Origin: a bacterium MS4
Lineage (GTDB): Bacteria; Bacillota; Clostridia; Oscillospirales; Acutalibacteraceae
Direction of reading: 5' to 3'
Length of the DNA stretch: 64,000 nt
NCBI GenBank assembly: GCA_000752215.1
Contig: CCFG01000005.1
Location: forward strand, 1-64,000
Shown here: piece by piece, positions 7,495 through 15,773 of the stretch
Layout: each line of letters opens with the position of its first letter
Position numbering within the stretch: the first letter of the stretch is position 1
Notes under the pieces: model-generated
Database searches by the model: none
What the model saw: only the letters and a program-made list of their open reading frames with translations
Told to the model about the DNA's origin: nothing
Made by a program: the position numbers and the translations under genes

Positions 7495-8184
7495 ATGGCC
7501 GTTACACAGAAAGAGCTCACATTTATGAGGGAGGCGTTCCCCTTTTGGAATCAGCTGACGCAAAGGCAGCAAACCCTTCTGGAGCAGTCGGTTTCCAGTT
7601 CTTCCTACAGGAAGGACCAGCGGCTGCACGACGGCGCACAGGACTGCATGGGGCTGATTCTGGTGCTCAGCGGGCATCTGCGCGCCTTTATCCTTTCCGA
7701 CTCGGGAAAGGAGATCACCATTTACCGTCTTTTTGAACGGGATATCTGTATTTTTTCGGCCTCCTGCATGCTGAAAAATATCAGCTTCGACATCTATATT
7801 GAGGCGGCGGAGGACTCCCGGATCCTGCTGATTCCCACGGCGGTATACAACGAACTGAATCAGACCTGTCTGGCGGTTTCAAACTTTACGAGCCAGCTGA
7901 TTTCCTCCCGCTTTTCCGACGTGATGTGGGTGATGGAGCAAGTGCTTTTCATGAGCTTTGACCGCCGTCTGGCTAACTTTCTGCTGGAACAGTCCGCGAT
8001 TGCCGGCAGCAGCACGTTCAGCATCACGCACGAAACCATTGCGAAAAACATGGGTTCCGCGCGCGAGGTCGTGACCCGCATGCTGAAATATTTCCAGAGC
8101 GAGGGGATGGTTTCCCTCTCCCGCGGCGGCATCACCATTACCGACCCGAAAAAACTGGAAAGGCTTCTCCAGTTTGACAAATGA
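7495..8184 (+). CDS. Crp/Fnr-family transcriptional regulator
   Basis: A 229-residue protein with an N-terminal cyclic-nucleotide-binding-type beta barrel and a C-terminal winged helix; the recognition region reads ITHETIAKNMGSAREVVTRML near residues 178-198. Three cysteines in the sensor half (the DCMGL segment and ERDICIFSASCML) could sense redox or bind a cluster; this is inference. A TATAAT box at 7433-7438 and GGGAGG before the ATG support its own expression, and a small hairpin (7457-7474) lies in its leader. It is the natural candidate to bind the three GTGA-N5-TCAC palindromes upstream of the neighbouring thioredoxin-system genes. No such site is seen at its own promoter. Confidence 0.9.
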   Translation: MAVTQKELTFMREAFPFWNQLTQRQQTLLEQSVSSSSYRKDQRLHDGAQDCMGLILVLSGHLRAFILSDSGKEITIYRLFERDICIFSASCMLKNISFDIYIEAAEDSRILLIPTAVYNELNQTCLAVSNFTSQLISSRFSDVMWVMEQVLFMSFDRRLANFLLEQSAIAGSSTFSITHETIAKNMGSAREVVTRMLKYFQSEGMVSLSRGGITITDPKKLERLLQFDK

Positions 8185-8278
8185 CCGTCCCGATTGCAAT
8201 TGCCGGTAATCTGTAGTAAAATCAAATGGAAAACATTGTCATAAACAGACGAATTTCTGCGAAGCGGAGGCCATACCT

Positions 8279-10375
8279 ATGCAAACTGGAAAACAGCCCG
8301 ATCTTCTGAAAAAGCCCGCGGACGACGTGGCGGCGGAAGATTATGTGTTCGCACTCGACATCGGGACAAGAAGCGTGATCGGCATTGTAGGGACCCTGGA
8401 GAAGGAAAAGCTGCGCATCTCCGCCGTGGAGCAGGTCGAACACCCGAAACGCGCCATGATCGACGGCCAGATTGAAGATATCGAGCAGGTAAGCCGGGTG
8501 GCAAAGCAGGTCAAGGACCGGCTGGAAAAGCGGATCGGCTATTCCCTGCGGCACGTCTGCGTCGCGGCGGCCGGACGCGCGCTGAAAACGCAGAAGGCCT
8601 CCCACGAACTGGCGCTCAAGCAGTCGCAGGTGATCGACGAGGAGCTGATCTGCCGTCTGGAGGCAGGGGCGATCGAAGCGGCCGAGCGGCAGTTCAACCC
8701 CGAGACCGCCGACGAAAACCAGTCCGTCTTTTACCTTGTCGGCTATTCCGTGATTCAGTACACGCTGGACCGATACCCCATTTCCAACCTTCTGGAGCAC
8801 CGCGGGCAGAGCATCGGTGTGGAAGTCATCGCCACCTTCCTGCCCCGCGAGGTAGTGGACAGCCTGTATACCACCATGCATAAGACCGGGCTGGAGGTTT
8901 CCAGCCTGACGCTGGAACCGATCGCGGCGATGAACGCGGCCATCCCGCAGAAGCTGCGCCTGCTGAACCTTGCTCTGGTGGACATCGGCGCGGGCACCTC
9001 GGACATTGCCGTGTCCCGCGACGGCGGCGTCGTAGGCTACACCATGGCGACCGTGGCGGGCGACGAGGTCACTGAGGCGATCATGAAGATGTATCTGGTG
9101 GACTTTAACGCCGCAGAAGAAATCAAGCTGAAAATGAACGGGGAAAGGAATATCGTCTTTACGGATATTCTGGGATTTGAACATACTGTCACACCGGAGG
9201 AAATCCGCAATAAAACCGAGCCGGTCAAGCGCGCGCTCTGTGAGGAAATCTCCCAGAGGATCGTACAGGCCAACGGCGGCCCCCCGTCGGCGGTCTTTCT
9301 GGTGGGCGGCGGCAGCAAACTGCCCGGCATGTGCGAATGCGTGGCGGAATGCCTCGACCTGCCCCTGACCCGTGTGGCCATCGGCGGAAGCAACTTTATG
9401 GTGCATGTGGCCGCTTCGGAGGAGGACGTAGCCGGGCCGGAATACGCGACCCCGCTGGGCATCGCCGTTTCCGCGGCTCTCAACCTCATCAACGACAGCT
9501 TCTCCATCACCCTGAACGGCAGCCGCGCGAAGCTTTTCCGCAGCGGCAGGCTTTCCATTCTGGACGTGCTTCTGATGAACGGGTTCAGCTACAATCAGCT
9601 CATCAGCCGTTCCGGGCAGAGCATGATCGTGGAACTGAACGGGGAAAAGAAAGTCGTCTACGGCGGGCATCCGGCCGCGGCGCGCATCCTTCTGAACGGC
9701 GCGGAAAGCAACATCGCCGCCATGATCAAAGCCGGGGACAGCATTGACTTCGAGCCCGCCGTGGCGGGCGAAGACGCGCATCCGCTGCTCGGTGAGGTGG
9801 TCGGTCCGCAGGAAACGCGCAGGGTGTTTTTCAATGGTTCGGAAATGACCGCGGGGACCCGCGCCGTTGTCAACGGACAGCCCGCCGGTCCGGATGATCC
9901 GCTCAGCATGCGGGACCGGATTCAGACCTTCCCGATCACCACGCTGCGGGAGCTTCTCGTCTTCGCGGGGGAGGACGAAACCCGCCCGTATCTGATCAAC
10001 GGACAGCCTGCCGACCCCGACAGCCCGCTTTCCGCGGAAGACCGGATCGAATACGCTCCTGTTGCCGCGCGGCCCGACACGCCGCTGCCCGCCGCCGAGC
10101 CGCCGCAAAGCGGTGAACCGCAGGAGGATGAGGATTCGCCGGTACAAACGGTCACTCATATTACCCTGAACGGCGCGCCCCTTGCCCTGAAAACAAAGCA
10201 GGACAAAACGCCCTACCGCCTGATCGACATGCTCAATCTGGTGGATTTCGATCTGTCCAAGCCGCAGGGGAATATTATTCTGCACGTCAACGGTCAGGAC
10301 GCGGCCTATCTTCAGGTGCTGGCGGACGGGGACCGTGTGGATATCTACTGGGATAAAAACCAAAGACCATCATAA
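8279..10375 (+). CDS. FtsA/PilM-like actin-fold ATPase with repeated C-terminal domains
   Basis: A 698-residue protein. Residues about 20-410 are an actin-family ATPase of the FtsA type: phosphate-1 motif FALDIGTRSVIGIVG, phosphate-2 motif LALVDIGAGTSDIAV and adenosine motif VFLVGGGSKLPGM. The ~290 C-terminal residues, absent from cell-division FtsA, contain short repeats such as VVNGQPAGPDDPLSMRDRI, LINGQPADPDSPLSAEDRI and HVNGQD...LADGDRVDIYW. They may be small beta-grasp units. A proline/glutamate-rich linker precedes the last repeat. No membrane-targeting helix like that of true FtsA is visible at the end. A role in cell shape or envelope assembly is plausible by family only. GCGGAGG precedes the ATG, and a strong terminator follows. 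Confidence 0.75.
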   Translation: MQTGKQPDLLKKPADDVAAEDYVFALDIGTRSVIGIVGTLEKEKLRISAVEQVEHPKRAMIDGQIEDIEQVSRVAKQVKDRLEKRIGYSLRHVCVAAAGRALKTQKASHELALKQSQVIDEELICRLEAGAIEAAERQFNPETADENQSVFYLVGYSVIQYTLDRYPISNLLEHRGQSIGVEVIATFLPREVVDSLYTTMHKTGLEVSSLTLEPIAAMNAAIPQKLRLLNLALVDIGAGTSDIAVSRDGGVVGYTMATVAGDEVTEAIMKMYLVDFNAAEEIKLKMNGERNIVFTDILGFEHTVTPEEIRNKTEPVKRALCEEISQRIVQANGGPPSAVFLVGGGSKLPGMCECVAECLDLPLTRVAIGGSNFMVHVAASEEDVAGPEYATPLGIAVSAALNLINDSFSITLNGSRAKLFRSGRLSILDVLLMNGFSYNQLISRSGQSMIVELNGEKKVVYGGHPAAARILLNGAESNIAAMIKAGDSIDFEPAVAGEDAHPLLGEVVGPQETRRVFFNGSEMTAGTRAVVNGQPAGPDDPLSMRDRIQTFPITTLRELLVFAGEDETRPYLINGQPADPDSPLSAEDRIEYAPVAARPDTPLPAAEPPQSGEPQEDEDSPVQTVTHITLNGAPLALKTKQDKTPYRLIDMLNLVDFDLSKPQGNIILHVNGQDAAYLQVLADGDRVDIYWDKNQRPS

Positions 10376-10381
10376 TACGGA

Positions 10382-10420
10382 AAAAGCATCGGAGCAGAAA
10401 TTCCCGCTCCGATGCTTTCT
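10382..10420. terminator. Terminator hairpin between the FtsA-like gene and flagellin
   Basis: AAAGCATCGGAGC (10383-10395) pairs perfectly with GCTCCGATGCTTT (10406-10418), flanked by A- and T-rich sequence. It sits between convergent genes and probably works in both directions. Confidence 0.85.
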
Positions 10421-10430
10421 TTATCGGTTC

Positions 10431-11315
10431 CTATTGATTGTTTTTCGGCAGACTGTCTTCCAGCAGCTTTAAAATCCGCTGCGGCTGCAGGTTCGCCTGC
10501 GCCAGCATTGCCATGCCCGCCTGGACCAGAATATTGTGCCGCACCAGCTCCGTCATTTCCCGCGCCATATCCACGTCGCGGATACGGCTTTCCGCCGCCG
10601 TCAGATTGTCCTCCATCGTGGAAAGACAGCTCAGATGACGCTCCAGCCCGTTCTGGGCGGCGCCCAGACTGCCGCGCGCTCCGGCGACCGCATCGGCCGC
10701 CTTTTTAATGAGGTCGATGGCTTTCTGCGCGTCCTCCTGCGTGTCAATGGAGGCTCCGTCCAGGCCCAGCCCTTTCGTCCCCATATCGGGGATATGGACG
10801 GTGTATTTGCTGTCCTCCGAATTTTCGGCCCCGATCTGCAGCGTGATGCCGTCCTTCCCAAACCCGGGGTTGGAGGGGTCGGTTATTTCGGCCAGGCTGC
10901 CGTTAAGCAGTTTGGTCCCGTTAAAATCGGTGGTTTTTGCAATCCGGTCAATTTCTTTTTTCAGCGCCTCAAATTCCTTGCCGGAATTTTTTCGGTCCGT
11001 ATCGTTCTGATAGGTCCCGTTGGAGGACTGCACCGCGAGCTCCATCATCCGGCTCAGGATGGACTGGGTCTCGTTCAGGTTTCCTTCCGCGGTCTGAATC
11101 ATGCTGATGCCGTCCTGCGTGTTCTGCTGCGCGGCCTGCAGGCCACGGATCTGCGACCGCATTTTTTCAGACACAGCAAGGCCCGCCGGGTCGTCCGCAG
11201 CGGAATTGATGCGGTATCCGGACGAAAGCCTCATGATGCTTTTATCGCACAGCGCCTGATTGATGGAAAGCTGACGCAGCACGAAAAGCGCGCTGAGATT
11301 ATGCTGGATCACCAT
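10431..11315 (-). CDS. Flagellin
   Basis: A 294-residue flagellin. The N-terminal D0/D1 region starts MVIQHNLSALFVLRQLSINQ and contains the conserved SGYRINSAADDPAGLAVSEKM. The C-terminal region has RIRDVDMAREMTELVRHNIL and ends in the leucine-rich D0 helix. The central part is short (about residues 140-200), so the surface D2/D3 domains are minimal. It would be secreted by the flagellar export apparatus and form filament. No other flagellar gene is in the window, so this is an isolated flagellin locus. Regulation looks flagellar: a sigma-D-like promoter at 11382-11408 and a GGA-loop hairpin in the leader. Confidence 0.95.
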   Translation of the reverse strand: MVIQHNLSALFVLRQLSINQALCDKSIMRLSSGYRINSAADDPAGLAVSEKMRSQIRGLQAAQQNTQDGISMIQTAEGNLNETQSILSRMMELAVQSSNGTYQNDTDRKNSGKEFEALKKEIDRIAKTTDFNGTKLLNGSLAEITDPSNPGFGKDGITLQIGAENSEDSKYTVHIPDMGTKGLGLDGASIDTQEDAQKAIDLIKKAADAVAGARGSLGAAQNGLERHLSCLSTMEDNLTAAESRIRDVDMAREMTELVRHNILVQAGMAMLAQANLQPQRILKLLEDSLPKNNQ

Positions 11316-11339
11316 TTCGATTACTCCCTAAAATCCGAA

Positions 11340-11361
11340 AGCGGCGAGTCCTTTCGCCGCT
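11340..11361 (-). promoter_or_regulatory. GGA-loop hairpin in the flagellin leader (candidate CsrA site)
   Basis: On the minus strand AGCGGCGA pairs with TCGCCGCT (8 bp) and presents the six-base loop AAGGAC. The start codon is 24 bases further on, and the ribosome binding site AGGGAG carries a second GGA. Bacillus hag mRNA is repressed by CsrA through the same pair of sites; by analogy this may be a CsrA target. On the plus strand the same hairpin is followed by five T, but no plus-strand gene ends here. Confidence 0.5.
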
Positions 11362-11381
11362 GTTTTTAAGTTCTATTTAAT

Positions 11382-11408
11382 ATATCGTTTCCTCCGGCAG
11401 AAAATTTA
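11382..11408 (-). promoter_or_regulatory. Sigma-D/sigma-28-type promoter of flagellin
   Basis: The minus strand reads TAAA, a 15-base spacer, then AACGATAT, against the motility sigma consensus TAAA-N15-GCCGATAT. Its position about 70 bases upstream of a flagellin start supports it. Confidence 0.65.
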
Positions 11409-11455
11409 CATAATTCCCTGCGAAATAAAAAAACAGGGATTTCAATAAACGGCTG

Positions 11456-11698
11456 TTACCTGATTTCCTGCTCCAGACCGCGGAATACAGTAGTATCGAA
11501 GAAATCGGGCAAGGAAATGCCCAACCCATCGCACAGCTTCTTAATCGTCACAATACCGGGATTTTGACTTTCATTATTTAAGATGCTCTTAATCGTCGAC
11601 TGTGGTACCGCGGCATGATAGCTTAACGCATTCGGCGTCATATTCCTTTCTCTGCACAGCTCAATAATTCTGTCTGCGACTGCCTGTCTTGTATTCAC
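11456..11698 (-). CDS. XRE-family HTH regulator (first of a tandem pair)
   Basis: An 80-residue lambda-repressor-type helix-turn-helix protein. I assign a GTG start at 11698 because AGGAGG lies six bases upstream; the reading frame extends further, but without a site. The HTH spans about residues 10-45 (PNALSYHAAVPQSTIKSIL). The C-terminus (GISLPDFFDTTVFRGLEQEIR) is nearly superimposable on that of the neighbour at 11761-12003, and the two proteins are the same length, so this is a tandem duplication. It probably binds DNA as a dimer. Confidence 0.85.
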   Translation of the reverse strand: MNTRQAVADRIIELCRERNMTPNALSYHAAVPQSTIKSILNNESQNPGIVTIKKLCDGLGISLPDFFDTTVFRGLEQEIR

Positions 11699-11760
11699 AT
11701 GAACCCTCCTAAAAGCTGTGAATTCCGGAACTCCTGAAAAACGGAAAAGCAGGAAAGCAA

Positions 11761-12003
11761 TCACTTGACTTCCTGCTCTAAATTACGGAACTCGGGCGTA
11801 TCGAAAAATTGGACGATGCTGATATTAAGACCGTCACAAATTTTTTTAATGGTGGAGATCGTCGGATTCTTGCTTACCCCGCTGACGATATTGTTTAAAG
11901 TCGATTGGGTGACTCCGGAAATCGTCCCCAATTTGTTTAGGGTAATTTCCTTTTCCCTGCATAATTGCTCGATTCGTTCCGCTACTGCTTCCCCGATTCT
12001 CAT
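11761..12003 (-). CDS. XRE-family HTH regulator (second of a tandem pair)
   Basis: An 80-residue HTH_3 protein, with TLNKLGTISGVTQSTLNNIV as the HTH and the tail NISIVQFFDTPEFRNLEQEVK. It is divergent from a 56-residue gene at 12135. The 130-base gap carries two copies of TAACTAT-N2-ATAGTTA, one just ahead of this start codon and one over the opposite promoter. Autoregulation plus repression of the divergent gene is therefore likely. Confidence 0.88.
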   Translation of the reverse strand: MRIGEAVAERIEQLCREKEITLNKLGTISGVTQSTLNNIVSGVSKNPTISTIKKICDGLNISIVQFFDTPEFRNLEQEVK

Positions 12004-12013
12004 ATCATCATCC

Positions 12014-12029
12014 TAACTATAAATAGTTA
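12014..12029. promoter_or_regulatory. Operator-like palindrome near the XRE gene start
   Basis: TAACTAT-AA-ATAGTTA (7-2-7 inverted repeat), 11 bases from the start codon of the XRE gene. The arms are identical to those of the palindrome at 12102-12117. A probable autoregulatory operator. Confidence 0.6.
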
Positions 12030-12074
12030 ATTTTAGTTTACTCAATTTTTCTTTAAAAGATTACCCGTTTATAG

Positions 12075-12118
12075 TTGACTTTTCGAAAGACTGTGCTATA
12101 TTAACTATATATAGTTAA
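12075..12118 (+). promoter_or_regulatory. Promoter with overlapping operator for the 56-residue gene
   Basis: TTGACT (12075-12080), a 16-base spacer and TATATT (12097-12102) form a sigma-A-type promoter. The perfect 18-base palindrome TTAACTATATATAGTTAA (12101-12118) starts inside the -10 box and covers the transcription start, so a bound XRE dimer would block initiation. A half-site ATAGTTGA overlaps the -35 element. Confidence 0.65.
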
Positions 12119-12134
12119 TATATAGGAGGTTGCA

Positions 12135-12305
12135 ATGCCGGACTATCGAAAAATGTATTTTGAACTCGCGGCGAAGGTGGAGGATGCTGTCGAACTGCTT
12201 GTGAAAGCGCAGCAAAAAGGGGAGAATGACTATATGGAAGGGAAACCAACGATAACGGAATTTAAAATCCGCGAAGCTTCGGAAAAAAACGATCTGCATC
12301 AATAA
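12135..12305 (+). CDS. Small hypothetical protein under XRE-type operator control
   Basis: A 56-residue, charged protein beginning MPDYRKMYFELAAKVEDAVE, with an amphipathic N-terminal helix and an acidic/basic C-terminal half. TAGGAGG sits six bases before the ATG, the promoter is good and a terminator follows immediately, so it is very likely expressed. I do not recognise the family. The divergent XRE repressors suggest it is their main regulated target. Confidence 0.7.
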   Translation: MPDYRKMYFELAAKVEDAVELLVKAQQKGENDYMEGKPTITEFKIREASEKNDLHQ

Positions 12306-12306
12306 A

Positions 12307-12346
12307 AGAGGGACGGCGGCTTTCAGCCGTCGCCCCCTCTGTTTTT
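12307..12346. terminator. Bidirectional terminator between the 56-residue gene and the serpin
   Basis: An interrupted GC-rich stem (AGAGGG, CGGCGGCT against AGCCGTCG, CCCTCT) is followed by GTTTTT on the plus strand and by TTTTATT on the minus strand. It serves both convergent genes. Confidence 0.8.
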
Positions 12347-12355
12347 ACCGGTATA

Positions 12356-13744
12356 TTATTCTTTCGGATTGCTGACCGTGCCGATAAAGACGGGCAGCTT
12401 TGTCTGTGTATCCACAATCGCATAGAGGAACGGGCGGTCGAACACGACCTCCTTTTGCTCCTGCACAGGGGCTGCGCTTGTCGCGGCCATGGAAACCGAA
12501 GTGGCGGCGCCAGCCTTGGCCCCCAGCTCATCCACCTGAATGAAGGTCTTGTGCAGCACCTCGCTGATAAACAGCGGCCCGTCCGGAGAACTGCCCATGG
12601 AGCGGAAATCGGCCCGGTCGGCGTCAAAGGCATCCGTCAGACCCAGCTCTTTCAGCGGGTCGTTCAGGCCGACGGAAAATTCATATTTGAATTTCGGCAG
12701 GAAGGAGTCCGCCCGTTCTTCTCCGGCGGAATCGAGCAGAGCAGCGAACGATTCCCCCGTCATCTGCGCGATATATTCGTCCAGCCCTACGCCTTCCTTC
12801 GGCAGAATCGCCATGAGGGCAAAGCGGTCGTCCTTAAAGGGTTTCAGAATCCCGTCGGATTTTCCGTCGTGCAGATAGATTTCTTCGGAATTCATAAACG
12901 GTACGGTTACCTTCCCGCCCGGGGCCTGGAATTCCCTGTCTTTAACCTGATAGTCTTTGTAGGCGATCCGCCAGTCCGACTCGAAATAGAGTGCGTTAAT
13001 CAGATACATCATGGTCGTATCGTCGATCTGGCTCACCATTTTATCGATTTTTCCGCCGGTGTTTTCCTTCACCCAGCCGTTGATTTTATTCACGGTCGAC
13101 TGCTTCCCAAAATCGAGCTGAAATGCGCCCGCGCCGAAATAATCGGCGTTTTTCTGAAGGAAGCCCTTTTCCACCGTCAGGTTTTTGTCGCGGTACCAGA
13201 TGGAATTGGCAATCTGCAGCTTGCCGTCCGTAATGGATTTCAATTGGTCTGCAAGAAGGTACTCGTTTCGGTTGAGCTCCGTGATGTCCATTCCCCCGCC
13301 CAGCAGCTTTTCAAACTGGGTCAGCGTTTCGCCGCCCGCGCCGTTGGCCGTCATGCCGAGCGCAAGAGAGACCGAAACCGGCGACACAAGGGAATTCTGA
13401 CCCTTTGCGGCGGATTCCCGGAACAGCTTTACGGAAAAATCCTGCTGGCTGCGGATAAAATCCTCGCTCACACTGCCCTTCACATCGATCTTATTCGCCG
13501 AAACGCCGTTCATCAGGTTTTCGGAAGCGCTGACCGTACTGAGCGGAAACAGCACGCCGCTCAGCAGCAGCCCGCAGACCAGCACCACCGCAAGCGCGGG
13601 AACCAGCACCAGCCGCAGCGGCTTCTTTTTCTTTTCCGGCTCTCTGTCCGCCGGAAGATTTTTCAACAGTTCCATTGTTTTTTGTTGAAAAGCTTCCGAC
13701 GCCTTTATTTCATTCAGTTCGGAAATATATTTGTCCCTATTCAT
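12356..13744 (-). CDS. Membrane-anchored serpin with an anti-sigma-like N-terminus
   Basis: A 462-residue protein. Residues 1 to about 42 are cytoplasmic and charged, residues 43-66 form one membrane helix, and about 85-462 are a full serpin fold outside the membrane. Serpin landmarks include NSIWYRDKNLTV, LYFESDWRIAYKD, the hinge DELGAKAGAATSV and the C-terminal FDRPFLYAIVDTQTKLPVFIGTV. Counting from the hinge glutamate as P17 puts P1-P1' at Thr-Ser, suggesting an elastase- or subtilisin-like target (inference). The start ATG (13744) overlaps the end of the ECF sigma gene by 8 bases, with its GGAGG inside that gene, so the two are coupled. The N-terminal segment resembles the cytoplasmic part encoded after many ECF sigma factors. 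Confidence 0.85.
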   Translation of the reverse strand: MNRDKYISELNEIKASEAFQQKTMELLKNLPADREPEKKKKPLRLVLVPALAVVLVCGLLLSGVLFPLSTVSASENLMNGVSANKIDVKGSVSEDFIRSQQDFSVKLFRESAAKGQNSLVSPVSVSLALGMTANGAGGETLTQFEKLLGGGMDITELNRNEYLLADQLKSITDGKLQIANSIWYRDKNLTVEKGFLQKNADYFGAGAFQLDFGKQSTVNKINGWVKENTGGKIDKMVSQIDDTTMMYLINALYFESDWRIAYKDYQVKDREFQAPGGKVTVPFMNSEEIYLHDGKSDGILKPFKDDRFALMAILPKEGVGLDEYIAQMTGESFAALLDSAGEERADSFLPKFKYEFSVGLNDPLKELGLTDAFDADRADFRSMGSSPDGPLFISEVLHKTFIQVDELGAKAGAATSVSMAATSAAPVQEQKEVVFDRPFLYAIVDTQTKLPVFIGTVSNPKE

Positions 13745-14222
13745 CGTCAAAACCTCCCGTCAGCGATTTTTTCAGCTGCTTTCTTGCCCTGTGCAGCCAG
13801 GAGGAAACCGTATTTTCCTTCTGCTGCAAAGCGGACGCAATCTCAGTCACGCTCATGTCCTCGTAATAATGCAGATAAATCACATTCCTGAACTTCGGGT
13901 CAAGCCGCATGACCGCGTCCAGGACCTCTCCGTTCCCGTCGCGGGACAGGAGGTTATCCTCCAGAACGGCCCTTCTCCGGAACCACGAGGATTTCAGATA
14001 ATCCTTGCACAGGTTGATCGTCACCCGGATGATCCACGCCTTTTCATGCTCGGCGCTTGTAAAATCCGGGCCGAGCGTAAAAAGCCGCAGAAAGACCTCC
14101 TGCGCAATGTCCTCCGCTTCCGCCCTGCTTTTGACATTCTGGAACGCGATGCGCACGACCATGTCGGAATAGCGGACAAGGCATGACTGAATCCTGCTGT
14201 CCGCGTCGATTACTGTTTTCAC
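13737..14222 (-). CDS. ECF-family RNA polymerase sigma factor
   Basis: A 161-residue sigma-70 family protein with region 2 (VRIAFQNVKSRAEAEDIAQEVFLRLF) and region 4 (FRNVIYLHYYEDMSVTEIASALQQKENTVSSWLHRARKQLKK). I choose the GTG at 14222, preceded by AAGGAGG at eight bases. The downstream overlapping gene is a transmembrane serpin. By operon logic, the serpin's cytoplasmic tail may hold this sigma factor at the membrane. No sigma-autoregulated promoter could be recognised with confidence upstream. Confidence 0.9.
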   Translation of the reverse strand: MKTVIDADSRIQSCLVRYSDMVVRIAFQNVKSRAEAEDIAQEVFLRLFTLGPDFTSAEHEKAWIIRVTINLCKDYLKSSWFRRRAVLEDNLLSRDGNGEVLDAVMRLDPKFRNVIYLHYYEDMSVTEIASALQQKENTVSSWLHRARKQLKKSLTGGFDDE

Positions 14223-14465
14223 CTTTTCGCCTCCTTCAGATACAATACGATTCAAAAAGCCCGCGGCTTGCACATTGCCGGGACATCAAAAAAATATTTT
14301 TTGGGGCTGGCGGAAGTGCTTGGAAGCAAGCCCCGTCCATGCAACATAAGTCTATAAAATTGAGTATATTGTCCTTGCAAACAGCCGATGATTGGAATAA
14401 AATATAGTCAGATATTGCATAATAACCATTTTCGTCCTCATCAAAAAGATACAGGGGGTAACAAA

Positions 14466-15752
14466 ATGCTGTCTGCAAAAGTAAAAGAATGGATTACTCA
14501 GGGAAAACTGGATGAAAACCTGTCCTATTTATATGTCTGCGGCTACGAAAAAGTGGCGGATTATCGGAAAAGGCTGCTGCTTGCGGTCGAAAATTTTGAA
14601 AAGCTGTTCGGCGAGGGACGGGATATCCATATTTTCAGCGCGCCCGGCAGAACGGAGGTGGGCGGCAACCACACCGACCATCAAAGGGGCCGCGTGCTTG
14701 CCGCGAGCGTAAACCTCGACGTGATCGCGGTAGTTTCCGCCGGCAGCAGCGGCCGGGTGCGGGTAAAATCCGAAGGTTACCCCATGGATGATTTAAGCGC
14801 AAAGGAACTGGATATCAAAGAAAGCGAGCGCAACAAATCCGTTTCCCTCATCCGCGGAATTTTGAGCCGCTTCTCCCAGCTCGGCCACACCGTCGGCGGA
14901 TTCGACGCCTACACTACCTCCAACGTGCTCGCCGGTTCCGGGCTTTCTTCCTCAGCGGCTTTCGAGGTGCTGATCGGCACCGTCGTCAACGAGCTGTTCT
15001 GCGGCGGCAGGGAAAGCGCGCTGAAAATCGCGCAGATCGGCCAGTACGCGGAAAACCGATATTTCGGAAAGCCCTGCGGGCTGATGGACCAGGCGGCCAG
15101 CTCGGTCGGCGGGTTCGTCACCATCGATTTCAGGGACGCCGAGGCGCCCAGGGTCGAACAGGTCCATTTTGACTTTGCAAAATGCGGCTACGCCCTGTGC
15201 ATCATCGACACCAAGGGCAGCCACTCCGACCTGACGCCGGACTACGCGGCCGTTCCCGCCGAAATGCGGAAGGTAGCGGCGTTTTTCGGCAAAGAAGTGC
15301 TGTCCGAGGTGGACGAGGAAACGTTTTATCAGAACATTCCCGCGCTGCGGGAAAAAACGGGCGACCGGGCTGTGCTGCGCGCTATCCATTTCTTCTCCGA
15401 CAACGCGAGAGTTTTGAAAGAGGTCGCGGCTTTAAAGGACAACGACTTTGAAACGTTTAAGCGGCAGATCATTGAAAGCGGCTATTCCTCCTATATGTAC
15501 CTGCAGAACGTTTTTTCTCCGGCGCACGTGCAGGAGCAGGGCATGTCCCTGACGCTGGCGCTCTGCCAGAAATTTTTAGCCGGAAAAGGCGGCGCGTACC
15601 GCGTGCACGGCGGCGGCTTCGCCGGAACGGTGCAGACGTTTGTCCCGCAGGATTTCCTCGGTGAATTCGTGGAGAAAATGGAAGCTGTGCTTGGGAAAGG
15701 CAGCTGCCACACCCTGTCCATCCGTCCGGTCGGCGGCACGAAGATGATATAA
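14466..15752 (+). CDS. galK: Galactokinase
   Basis: A 428-residue GHMP-family kinase. The N-terminal galactokinase signature is FSAPGRTEVGGNHTDHQRG, the ATP-binding motif is VLAGSGLSSSAAFEVLIG, and motif 3 is VHGGGFAGTVQTFV. It phosphorylates galactose to galactose-1-phosphate in the cytoplasm, the first Leloir step. The ATG at 14466 follows GGGGGT; an in-frame upstream ATG lacks a site. First gene of galK-galT-galE. The Mgl-type galactose transporter nearby on the other strand is its probable substrate source. Confidence 0.95.
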   Translation: MLSAKVKEWITQGKLDENLSYLYVCGYEKVADYRKRLLLAVENFEKLFGEGRDIHIFSAPGRTEVGGNHTDHQRGRVLAASVNLDVIAVVSAGSSGRVRVKSEGYPMDDLSAKELDIKESERNKSVSLIRGILSRFSQLGHTVGGFDAYTTSNVLAGSGLSSSAAFEVLIGTVVNELFCGGRESALKIAQIGQYAENRYFGKPCGLMDQAASSVGGFVTIDFRDAEAPRVEQVHFDFAKCGYALCIIDTKGSHSDLTPDYAAVPAEMRKVAAFFGKEVLSEVDEETFYQNIPALREKTGDRAVLRAIHFFSDNARVLKEVAALKDNDFETFKRQIIESGYSSYMYLQNVFSPAHVQEQGMSLTLALCQKFLAGKGGAYRVHGGGFAGTVQTFVPQDFLGEFVEKMEAVLGKGSCHTLSIRPVGGTKMI

Positions 15753-15773
15753 AAATTTCAGGAGGGCTTTTTC

